This document shows, piece by piece, positions 30,419-37,622 of a DNA stretch of 64,000 bases. The notes beneath the pieces were generated by a model. The model saw nothing but the letters and a program-made list of their open reading frames with translations. It was not told where the DNA came from and did not search any database. The position numbers and the translations under genes are program-made. Numbering within the stretch: the first letter of the stretch is position 1; every line of letters begins with the position of its first letter. This DNA is from Ancylobacter gelatini. Its GTDB lineage: Bacteria; Pseudomonadota; Alphaproteobacteria; Rhizobiales; Xanthobacteraceae. The stretch is taken from assembly GCF_022601675.1 (NCBI RefSeq), contig NZ_JAKVIL010000002.1, forward strand, positions 248,001-312,000, written 5' to 3'.

Positions 30419-31360
30419 ATGACAACCGATACCCGCCTTCTCGGAGGTGAGCAGCCGCGTGACTTCATCGGCTATGGCCCCGATGTGCCTGCCGTGACGT
30501 GGCCGGGTGGAGCGGTACTCGCTGTCAATCTTGTGCTCAACTATGAAGAGGGCGCCGAATATTGCTGGCGGGAAGACGGGCGCAACGACAATTGGGGCGA
30601 GTACAATATTCCCGAGAGACCGCCGGTGCGCGACCTGGGGACGGAGACGCATTTCGAGTATGGCAGCCGAGCCGGCATATGGCGTATCGCCCGGCTTTTG
30701 GACCGCACCGGGATTCCCATCACCGTGTCCGCCTGCGCCGTCGCGCTTGAGCGCAATCCGGCGGTCGCGCGCTGGATGAATGCGCGCGGTCACGACCTGC
30801 TCGGGCATGGGCTGCGCTGGACGGAGATCCCCACGCTCTCGCGCGAGGAGGAGGAGCGCCAGTTGCACGCCGCCATCGCGCTCTATCGGCAGGTGGCCGG
30901 CCGGCGGCCCTTGGGCTGGAATTGCCGCTCCTTCCCGAGCGTGCACACCCGTGATCTGCTCGTGAGGGAGAAAGGTTTCCTCTACACCTCCGATCCCTGC
31001 AACGACGACGTGCCCTATTTCGTCGACCATGCCGGCACGCGGCTGCTGGTCGTGCCCTATTCCAAGACGCTGAACGACAGCCGGTATCTGGTCGCCCCCG
31101 GCTACGCCAATCCCCATGATTTCGCCGAGGACTGCCGGCGCGCGGTCGATTATCTGGTCGACGAGGCCAGCGAGATCGGCGGACGCATGTTGACCATCGG
31201 CATCCACGCCCGCTGGACCGGCCAGCCTAACCGGGCCTCGGCGCTGCGCGACATCATCGAGCATGTGCAGCGCACGCCCGGCGCCGCCTTCATGCGCCGT
31301 GACGACATCGCCCGACACTGGATGTCCATCGATCAGGGAGCGGAGGAGGCGCGCGCCTGA
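30419..31360 (+). CDS. Polysaccharide deacetylase-family hydrolase (PuuE allantoinase-like)
   Basis: The 313-residue protein belongs to the carbohydrate esterase 4 / NodB superfamily, closest in pattern to PuuE-type allantoinases: the N-terminal GPDVPAVTWPGGAVLAVNLV, NYEEGAE in place of the usual first motif, GHGLRW for the histidine motif, and HARWTGQPNRA near the end. PuuE opens allantoin in purine breakdown; other members deacylate sugars or amides. No other ureide genes are adjacent, so the substrate is open. It lies just beyond the island boundary and is intact. Confidence 0.8.
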   Translation: MTTDTRLLGGEQPRDFIGYGPDVPAVTWPGGAVLAVNLVLNYEEGAEYCWREDGRNDNWGEYNIPERPPVRDLGTETHFEYGSRAGIWRIARLLDRTGIPITVSACAVALERNPAVARWMNARGHDLLGHGLRWTEIPTLSREEEERQLHAAIALYRQVAGRRPLGWNCRSFPSVHTRDLLVREKGFLYTSDPCNDDVPYFVDHAGTRLLVVPYSKTLNDSRYLVAPGYANPHDFAEDCRRAVDYLVDEASEIGGRMLTIGIHARWTGQPNRASALRDIIEHVQRTPGAAFMRRDDIARHWMSIDQGAEEARA

Positions 31361-31709
31361 TGGCCCGCCGCCGCCGGTCTTGTTTCAACCGTTGACATCG
31401 ACGCCGCCGACGTCGGCCCTGGCGAGGCCGTCATCTGCGCGGCGAACGCGTTTGATCGTCAATAGTGATGTTCAGCGAAGCCGATTCATCCGAGTAGAGG
31501 CAGCCGACGTTGCTCGGCCTGTTTCACTCGGTCCCGAGTGTCGTTGTCGGATGACGATGGTCCCGGCGATACATGTCGCGGATGATCGTCAAACAGCTCC
31601 CCCGAGATTGTCTCGCCCTGTCCCGATCGCGCCGCCCCATACGGTTTGTTACAATTTTTCCCAGCAGCGAAAAGGCGATGGCGGTATGTAAAAGGCGTGG
31701 AGCCCGCCT
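31361..31709. other. Intergenic region before the two-component operon
   Basis: About 350 bases with no supported gene. It contains a short palindrome CACTCG-GTCC-CGAGTG (31525-31540) that could be the stem of a weak terminator or an operator, and an AT-rich patch around 31640-31655 that may be the promoter of the response regulator gene. Confidence 0.45.
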
Positions 31710-32429
31710 ATGGATGCCGTACCTCACATCGCTATCGTCGACGACCATCGCGACATCCGCGACCTGGTCGGCAAATATCTGCACCGGCATGGCTATCGCA
31801 CATCGCTGGCGGAAAGCGCCGCCGCCTTCCGTCGGCTGATGGAGCGCAACGCCTTCGATCTGGTGGTGCTCGATGTGATGATGCCGGGCGAGGACGGGCT
31901 GTCCCTTTGCCGGTATCTGCGTGAATCCACCAACCTCCCGGTGATCATGCTGACCGCGATGGCGGAAGAAACCGATCGGATCGTCGGCCTGGAACTCGGC
32001 GCCGACGACTATCTCTCCAAGCCGTTCAACCCACGCGAATTGCTGGCGCGCATCAAGGCGGTGCTCCGGCGGGTGCAGAGCCTGCCGCCGCAGCGCGGGC
32101 AACTCAAGGCCAAGGAGCTCGGGTTCGATCGCTGGGTGCTGAATGTCGGACGGCGCGAGTTGATCGATCCGGAGGGGCTCGCCGTCCCGCTGAGCACGGC
32201 GGAGTTCCGGCTTTTGAGCGTGTTCCTCGATCATGCCGGGCTGGTGCTGAGCCGCGACCAGTTGCTCGACCTCACAGTGGGTCGCAGCGCCGAGCCTTTT
32301 GACCGGGCGATCGACAACCAGGTCAGCCGGCTGCGCAAGAAGATCGAGGTCGACCCCCGGTCCCCGGTCATCATCAAGACGCATTGGGGCGGCGGCTACA
32401 GCTTCTCGGTCGAGGTCCACGGCCAATGA
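31710..32429 (+). CDS. OmpR/PhoB-family response regulator
   Basis: This 239-residue protein has a receiver domain (1-120) with the acidic pocket Asp11/Asp12, the phosphorylation site Asp55 in LVVLDVMMPG, Thr82 and Lys104 in LSKPF. The C-terminal winged helix DNA-binding domain (about 135-235) ends with the typical THWGGGYSF. It is phosphorylated by the kinase encoded by the overlapping downstream gene (ATGA). Its targets are not known; the divergent-tail neighbours are the Sox genes. Confidence 0.93.
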   Translation: MDAVPHIAIVDDHRDIRDLVGKYLHRHGYRTSLAESAAAFRRLMERNAFDLVVLDVMMPGEDGLSLCRYLRESTNLPVIMLTAMAEETDRIVGLELGADDYLSKPFNPRELLARIKAVLRRVQSLPPQRGQLKAKELGFDRWVLNVGRRELIDPEGLAVPLSTAEFRLLSVFLDHAGLVLSRDQLLDLTVGRSAEPFDRAIDNQVSRLRKKIEVDPRSPVIIKTHWGGGYSFSVEVHGQ

Positions 32430-33994
32430 ACGGGATCTGGAACCGCAGCCTGACGGCCCGCTTCGTCGCGGTGGTGCTGCTGGCGCTCGCCGTGTCGCAA
32501 GGCATCAGCTTCCTGCTGTTCACCGACGAGATCGGCGGCGCTCTCGTGCGGGCGGCCAAGACGGAATTTCTGAGCCGCACCGCCTCGGTGGCGCAGGTGC
32601 TGGAGACAACCCCGCCGGCCGTGCAGCAGGATATCCTTCAGGCGAGCGGCACCAGCTATACCCGCTTCTGGGTGTCGCCGACCTTCCCCGGCGATGTCGA
32701 GAGCTGGCGGCAGGAGGCGAAGGAGAAGCTCGCGGAGCCGCTGCCGACGCTGGCCAATCTCGCCGGCAGCGAGGCGGGTGGCGACAAGGCCGCGGCGGCG
32801 CCTGCGCCAAACCCGCCGCCCGCCTCGAACCCGGTTCCGCAACCAGCGATGGCGGCGGGCGCGTCGACGGGGGCGGTGAGCGGCGCTCCCTACAGCACCT
32901 GGCTCGATCTTCCGGCACATGCCTGGCCACTCTCGCGGGCGGCCAAGTTCATGTACTGGGGCGATTCCGGCGGCATGGGCCTTGCCGTGCAACTGAAGGA
33001 CGGCTCCTGGCTCAACAGCGCCTTCGCCAAGAAGATGGCGAACAGCATGTGGACCGCCCGCTCGCTGATCTCGCTGGCGGTGACGGCGATCGTCCTTTCG
33101 CTGTGCGCCGCCTTCATCGCCCGCACCATGACCAAGCCGATGCGGCGCCTCGCGGTGGCCGCGGAAGCGCTCGGGCGGGGTGAGAGCGTTGAGCCGCTGG
33201 CCGAGAGGGGGCCGGACGACATCCGGCACACGGCGGTGGCGTTCAATCTCATGCAGTCGCGGCTGCAACGCTTTGTCGAGGACCGCACCCGCATGCTGGC
33301 GGCGATCGGGCACGATCTGCGCACGCCGATTACCTCGCTGCGGCTGCGCGCCGAATTTGTCTCCGATGACGAGACCCGCGAGAAGATGCTCGACACGCTC
33401 GACGAACTTCGCGCCATGACCGAGGCGACCCTGGCCTTCTCGCGCGAGCAGGCGACCGAGGAGGTCACGCGCAATGTGGATCTGACCGCGCTGGTCGGCA
33501 GCCTGTGCGACGATCTGGTCGAACTCGGCCATGACGTGACCTGCGCCGACGCTCCGCAGTTCAGCTATCGCTGCCGGCCGGACGCGCTGAAGCGGGCCAT
33601 CCGCAATCTGGTCGAGAACGCGGTGCGTTACGGCGAGCGCGCGCGCGTCTCGCTGCGGACGACACCCCAGGCGATCGAGATCGTGGTCGAGGATGACGGT
33701 CCGGGGATTCCGGCCGATGCGGTCGAGAAGGTGTTCGAGCCGTTCTTCCGCATGGAGCACTCGCGCAATCGCGAAACCGGCGGGATAGGTCTCGGCCTGT
33801 CGATCTCGCGCAACATGGTGCGGCACCATGGCGGCGACATCATCCTTGCCAACACCGGCACGGGCCTGCGCGTCACGATCAGCCTGCCTCCCACGGCGGC
33901 GGCAGCTTCACCATCGGAGCCGAAGGGCTCGGCGCGCTCCCTGCGCCGGCCCGGTCTGGCCATCGGTGCACCCCGGCGCACTCCGGCGGAATGA
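32426..33994 (+). CDS. Sensor histidine kinase (EnvZ-like)
   Basis: The 522-residue membrane kinase has two transmembrane helices (about 12-32 and 213-233), which enclose a periplasmic sensor region of about 180 residues. That region holds an unusual Ala/Pro-rich segment (about 120-148). A HAMP domain follows, then the dimerisation helix with His296 in IGHDLRTP, the N box NLVENAVRYG, the G1 box DDGPGIP and the G2 box GGIGLGLSIS. The start at 32426 overlaps the response regulator stop by four bases. The C-terminal tail is long and basic. Confidence 0.92.
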   Translation: MNGIWNRSLTARFVAVVLLALAVSQGISFLLFTDEIGGALVRAAKTEFLSRTASVAQVLETTPPAVQQDILQASGTSYTRFWVSPTFPGDVESWRQEAKEKLAEPLPTLANLAGSEAGGDKAAAAPAPNPPPASNPVPQPAMAAGASTGAVSGAPYSTWLDLPAHAWPLSRAAKFMYWGDSGGMGLAVQLKDGSWLNSAFAKKMANSMWTARSLISLAVTAIVLSLCAAFIARTMTKPMRRLAVAAEALGRGESVEPLAERGPDDIRHTAVAFNLMQSRLQRFVEDRTRMLAAIGHDLRTPITSLRLRAEFVSDDETREKMLDTLDELRAMTEATLAFSREQATEEVTRNVDLTALVGSLCDDLVELGHDVTCADAPQFSYRCRPDALKRAIRNLVENAVRYGERARVSLRTTPQAIEIVVEDDGPGIPADAVEKVFEPFFRMEHSRNRETGGIGLGLSISRNMVRHHGGDIILANTGTGLRVTISLPPTAAAASPSEPKGSARSLRRPGLAIGAPRRTPAE

Positions 33995-34017
33995 GGCGTT
34001 CCGCCGGCCGGAAGCTG

Positions 34018-34791
34018 CTAGGGGCGGACGCCCGGCGTTTCCAGGGCCATGCCGGCGGCACGCTGCATCAGGTAGAGCTCCAGCGCGACGAGTTCGTCGG
34101 AGCCCGCGGCGAAGGGCTGGGCCCGCACCCCGACCATGCAGTTGCGCATGCGGCGCTGCAGGGAGCCGACGCCCTGCCATTCCAGGCGATAGATCGGATA
34201 GGCCGTCGGATGCGCCTGCGTCACCGCGCTGCCGGCCAGGCGTCCCTGCCAATGGTCGTCATGGCAGTTGGCGCAGGCGAGGTCGAGTTGGCCCATCCGC
34301 GTGGTGAAGATCTGCCGCCCGGTCTCCCGGAACGGATCGAGACCGGGCTCGGTCGGCGGCGCGATCGGCAGGCCGCGCGATTGGTGGGCGACAAAGGTGG
34401 CAAGGGCCAGCATCTCGTCGCTCTCCCGCGCCAGAGACGGCGCATCCTGCCGTTCGGCGCGGCACTGGTTGATGCGGCCCGCGAGGTCGATCGGCTTGCC
34501 GCTGGCCGGGTCGAGTGCGGGATAGCGGGCCGCGACGCCGCGCATGCTTGCCGCTTCGCCGTGGCAGCCGGCGCAGGATTGGTTCGATCGGCCGGCCTTC
34601 CGGTCCCAGAGTTCCGCCCCTTGCAGCACCCAGAGCATGCCGGGATTGCTGGCATCGTCCGCCTGCATGGCCTGGGTCTCCGGCGCCATGAAGTCGCGCC
34701 CGGAGCGGGGCTCGAAGGGCAGGGGGGCCTGCGCCGCCACGGGGGTGGCCAGCAGGGCGATGGCGATGAGGCTCGCAGTCGGCCGCAACAT
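34018..34791 (-). CDS. soxA: SoxA, dihaem c-type cytochrome of the thiosulfate-oxidising complex
   Basis: A 257-residue periplasmic protein with a Sec signal peptide. Two haem sites CxxCH are at 73-77 and 173-177. Cys110 and Cys218 (RRMRNCMVGVRAQ) fit the axial cysteine ligands; in SoxAX the second one carries the persulfide. SoxAX couples thiosulfate to the SoxY cysteine with release of two electrons. The start codon overlaps the soxZ stop. It is the last gene of the minus-strand sox operon, and the usual next gene, soxB, is absent. Confidence 0.88.
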   Translation of the reverse strand: MLRPTASLIAIALLATPVAAQAPLPFEPRSGRDFMAPETQAMQADDASNPGMLWVLQGAELWDRKAGRSNQSCAGCHGEAASMRGVAARYPALDPASGKPIDLAGRINQCRAERQDAPSLARESDEMLALATFVAHQSRGLPIAPPTEPGLDPFRETGRQIFTTRMGQLDLACANCHDDHWQGRLAGSAVTQAHPTAYPIYRLEWQGVGSLQRRMRNCMVGVRAQPFAAGSDELVALELYLMQRAAGMALETPGVRP

Positions 34792-35111
34792 CAGCTCACC
34801 GCAATCTCGGCGCTGGCCGTCACCGTCTCCCCCTGATCGTCGGTCCAGGCAAAGCCGACCGGGCCGCTTTCCGCGGCGCGGAGGCTGAACGACACGAACG
34901 GGTTTGCCGAGACGGCCGGGGAAAAATCGGCCGCGAACACCTCCCCGCCGCCATAGGTGCAGACGAAGCGCGTGATGATGCGCCGGGGAATCGCCACCCC
35001 GTTTGCGCCCATGCGGTAGCCCGTCTCCATCGGGTGGGCGATCATCGCGCGGATATCGACAATGTCGCCGCGTTTCGCGGCCTTGGGCACGCTGACGAGC
35101 GCCTTGGTCAT
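34791..35111 (-). CDS. soxZ: SoxZ, thiosulfate carrier partner
   Basis: The 106-residue immunoglobulin-like protein fits SoxZ in length and pattern: VPKAAKRGDIVDIRAMIAHPMETGYR near the start (residues 7-32), then FSPAVSANPFVSFSLRA and GETVTASAEI. It has no signal peptide, as expected, because SoxZ is exported as a complex with SoxY. The four-base overlap with soxY supports coupled translation of the SoxYZ dimer. Confidence 0.9.
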   Translation of the reverse strand: MTKALVSVPKAAKRGDIVDIRAMIAHPMETGYRMGANGVAIPRRIITRFVCTYGGGEVFAADFSPAVSANPFVSFSLRAAESGPVGFAWTDDQGETVTASAEIAVS

Positions 35112-35593
35112 GTCAGGTCCTCGATGCAGGCGGCGAGCGTGACGATGACATTGGCGTCGCTCGACCAGTAGGTGCCGTCGCTGAGCTCGGCGACCGCGAT
35201 GATGGTCTGGGAAGTGGCGAGGCGGATGCGGGTGGCGATGCGCGCGCGGCCGTTGCGCGGGCCGAGGTGGAAGATCGCGACATCGGCCTGCGGGTTCTTC
35301 TGGTTGAACAGGCCGATGCGGCGCACATGCGCCGCTGGCGTCATCGGGCTGTCGACCTCGACTGTGACGCCGACCGCATTGCCATTTTCCACCAGCGGCG
35401 GCACGGTCAGCGTCACCCGGCCCGCCTTGACGGGCGCGCCCCCGGAGAAGCCGGCGACCGCCTCCTCAAGCGAGGGGCGCGCGAGTGCCCTTAAGGGCAT
35501 GGCCAGCACGAGGAGGCCGGCCGCACCGGCGAGTAGGGCGCGCCGATCCAGCTGTGTGCCTCCAGCAATGTCCGGCGTGGCGGTGTCGCCCAT
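35108..35593 (-). CDS. soxY: SoxY-like sulfur carrier with atypical C-terminus
   Basis: The 161-residue protein has a twin-arginine signal (LDRRALLAGAAGLLVLAM) and the SoxY beta-sandwich (VKAGRVTLTVPPLVENGNAV, then GLFNQKNPQADVAIFHLGP). In well-studied SoxY proteins the chain ends with a GGCGG swinging arm whose cysteine carries the substrate. Here the end is TLAACIEDLT: a single cysteine, Cys156, followed by five residues, and no glycine arm. It might still carry sulfur, or it might serve another reaction. It lies 4 bases after soxX and overlaps soxZ. Confidence 0.82.
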   Translation of the reverse strand: MGDTATPDIAGGTQLDRRALLAGAAGLLVLAMPLRALARPSLEEAVAGFSGGAPVKAGRVTLTVPPLVENGNAVGVTVEVDSPMTPAAHVRRIGLFNQKNPQADVAIFHLGPRNGRARIATRIRLATSQTIIAVAELSDGTYWSSDANVIVTLAACIEDLT

Positions 35594-35597
35594 TGGG

Positions 35598-36068
35598 TCA
35601 CTCCTTCAGCGTCACGAGATAGGCCACGAGATGTTCGATCTCGGCGGCCTCCAGCAGCGGCTTGCCCTGCCAGTCCGGGGCGACGCGCACCCCTTCGCGG
35701 ACCACGTAATAGGACGGCATGAGGCTGTCCGGGTTGAGCCGCTTCATGTCGACGATGCGCAACCGTATCTGGGCCTCGCTGAGCCGGGAACCGATGCCGG
35801 CAAGGCTGGGTGCCAGCGTGCCCTGGAGCGGTACGGCGATGGAAGGCGCGCCATGGCACAGGATGCAGAGGCTGCGGTGCCGCTCCGCGATCAATGCCTG
35901 CCCGAGCGCCGGGTCGCCGCGCTGGCCTGCGAGTGGCCCGTCGATGGCGTCGTCCGAGACGATGTAGGATGCCAATTCCCGCGTAATCCTGTCCTCGGCG
36001 CGCACCAGGCCCTGTTGCCCGCAGACGAGGGCAAGGGCGGCACAGGCCCCCACCGCCGGGCGCCTCAT
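35598..36068 (-). CDS. soxX: SoxX, monohaem c-type cytochrome
   Basis: The 156-residue protein has a signal peptide and one haem-binding motif CILCH (68-72). Met117 in the sequence SLMPSYY is the likely sixth ligand, as in SoxX. It pairs with SoxA and passes electrons on to a small cytochrome c. The ATG at 36068 overlaps the soxF stop by four bases. A longer reading of this frame, into the soxF gene, was rejected because the signal peptide begins at 36068. Confidence 0.85.
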   Translation of the reverse strand: MRRPAVGACAALALVCGQQGLVRAEDRITRELASYIVSDDAIDGPLAGQRGDPALGQALIAERHRSLCILCHGAPSIAVPLQGTLAPSLAGIGSRLSEAQIRLRIVDMKRLNPDSLMPSYYVVREGVRVAPDWQGKPLLEAAEIEHLVAYLVTLKE

Positions 36069-37381
36069 CCGAAGGCCTCCAGTGTGATCGTCTCGAACCA
36101 CGCTTCGCCATAGGCGGCCTCCTCGGTCCGCACGGCCATTGGCGCGTCGAGCGCAGAGGTGCCGCCGGCCCCCTCGACCTCGGCGAGAAGGCCGTCTTTC
36201 GGGCGGTAGACGCCGGCGATCGAAATGCCGTAATCGGGAGCGAGCAGGCTGTAGCAGGTGTTGATGAGCGTCGGCTCGCCGGGCGGTTCCCCGCGCAGCA
36301 GCGCGATGACGGCACTGGCGCAGACCTTGGCTTGCGCGTTGGCGGTGAAGGCGGATTTCGGCATCGCCCCGCCAATGGCGGCATCGCCGATCACGTGGAC
36401 ATTGGGCACGAGAAGCGATTCGAAGGTGACGGGATCGACCGGGCACCAGCCCGTGGCATCGGCGACGCCGGCCAGAGTGGCGATGGCACCCGCCCGCTGC
36501 GGAGGAATGATGTTCGCCACCGCCGCCCGATGCTCGCCGAACTCCGTGCGCAGCGTCCGCGTCGTGGCATCGACTTCGGTCACGCCGCCCCCGAAGGACT
36601 GCCCGATCCACTCGATCATGCCAGGATAAAGCGCCGCCCAGCCGGCCTCGAAGAGGCGCTGCTTGGAGAAGGCGTCCTTGCGGTCGAGAATGAGGATCTT
36701 CGAGCGCGGCTTGTGCGTCTTGAGATAGTGCGCGATCAGGCTCGCGCGTTCATAGGGGCCGGGGGGACAGCGAAAGGGATTGGCCGGCACGGCGATGACC
36801 ACGAGCCCGCCATCGTCCATGGCTTCCAGCTGACGGCGCAGCAGCAGCGTCTGCTCGCCAGCCTTCCAGGCATGCGGCATCAGTTCGGCCGCGGCCGCGT
36901 CATAGCCGGGAATAGCGTCGAAGCGCAGGTCGATACCCGGCGCGACGACAAGGCGGTCATAGCTCAGCCGCACCTCGTCGGCGAGCACGACCCGGCGCTG
37001 CTCCGGCTCGATCCGCACCGCCCTCTGCGGCACATGGACGATGCCTTCCGCCTCAATCCTCGCGTAGCCGAAATGCTGAGCCTCCATAGAGCGCACGCCG
37101 GCAATCACGGCATTGCTCAGTGGACAGGCAGTGTAATGCGGGCTGGGCTCGACGAGCGCCATCGCGATGCGCGGATCCTCCGCCTTGATGGCACGCGCGG
37201 CGCTGGCGCCGGCGAAGCCGCCGCCGATCACCACGACGCGCGGCGCCGCCTGCGCGCGCACGGCCGGGCTGCCGAGCGCCGTGAAGGCGCCGGCCGCCAG
37301 CCCCCGCAGCAGGCTTCTACGGCTGAGCGGGAGCGCTGCCGCCGGCGGCGAAATAATCGGCGAGGGCGCGGGTTTCCTCAT
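36065..37381 (-). CDS. soxF: Flavocytochrome c sulfide dehydrogenase flavoprotein subunit (SoxF/FccB)
   Basis: The 438-residue protein has a twin-arginine signal (LSRRSLLRGLAAG) and a Rossmann FAD site VVVIGGGFAGASAARAI. The two cysteines of the redox-active disulfide can be placed in HYTACPLSN and INTCYSLL, and the second FAD motif is VHVIGDAAIGGAMPKSA. It should oxidise sulfide in the periplasm and pass electrons to the partner cytochrome. An earlier start (37399) is possible. It overlaps the 3' end of the cytochrome gene by 65 bases in another frame. Confidence 0.88.
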   Translation of the reverse strand: MRKPAPSPIISPPAAALPLSRRSLLRGLAAGAFTALGSPAVRAQAAPRVVVIGGGFAGASAARAIKAEDPRIAMALVEPSPHYTACPLSNAVIAGVRSMEAQHFGYARIEAEGIVHVPQRAVRIEPEQRRVVLADEVRLSYDRLVVAPGIDLRFDAIPGYDAAAAELMPHAWKAGEQTLLLRRQLEAMDDGGLVVIAVPANPFRCPPGPYERASLIAHYLKTHKPRSKILILDRKDAFSKQRLFEAGWAALYPGMIEWIGQSFGGGVTEVDATTRTLRTEFGEHRAAVANIIPPQRAGAIATLAGVADATGWCPVDPVTFESLLVPNVHVIGDAAIGGAMPKSAFTANAQAKVCASAVIALLRGEPPGEPTLINTCYSLLAPDYGISIAGVYRPKDGLLAEVEGAGGTSALDAPMAVRTEEAAYGEAWFETITLEAFG

Positions 37382-37622
37382 CGCTGAAACCTTTCGCAAT
37401 GCGGGTCATCACGGTCGAGCGGCGCTCGCCCGAGCGGAAGGCCGCCATCTGCGCCACGATCTGCTCGGCCGGCTGACCGTTCAGGCTCGGCACCGGCCCG
37501 CTGGTGGCGGTGCGTGGATGGCAGCCCGAGCACGAGGCCGCCCCGCGCGGCGGCGCCGCCTCTGCCGGCGCGGCAAATATGAGCAGTCCCAGCGCCGGCA
37601 GCATGAGAGAAAACAGGCGCAT
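37317..37622 (-). CDS. soxE: Small c-type cytochrome (SoxE/FccA-like)
   Basis: This 101-residue protein has a Sec signal peptide (to about residue 22) and one haem site CSGCH (31-35), with Met72 in STVMTRIAKGF as the possible sixth ligand. The pattern matches the class I cytochrome subunit of flavocytochrome c, next to the flavoprotein gene. It directly follows the molybdenum hydroxylase gene (overlap of 1 base), so it could also accept electrons from that enzyme. Confidence 0.82.
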   Translation of the reverse strand: MRLFSLMLPALGLLIFAAPAEAAPPRGAASCSGCHPRTATSGPVPSLNGQPAEQIVAQMAAFRSGERRSTVMTRIAKGFSDEETRALADYFAAGGSAPAQP

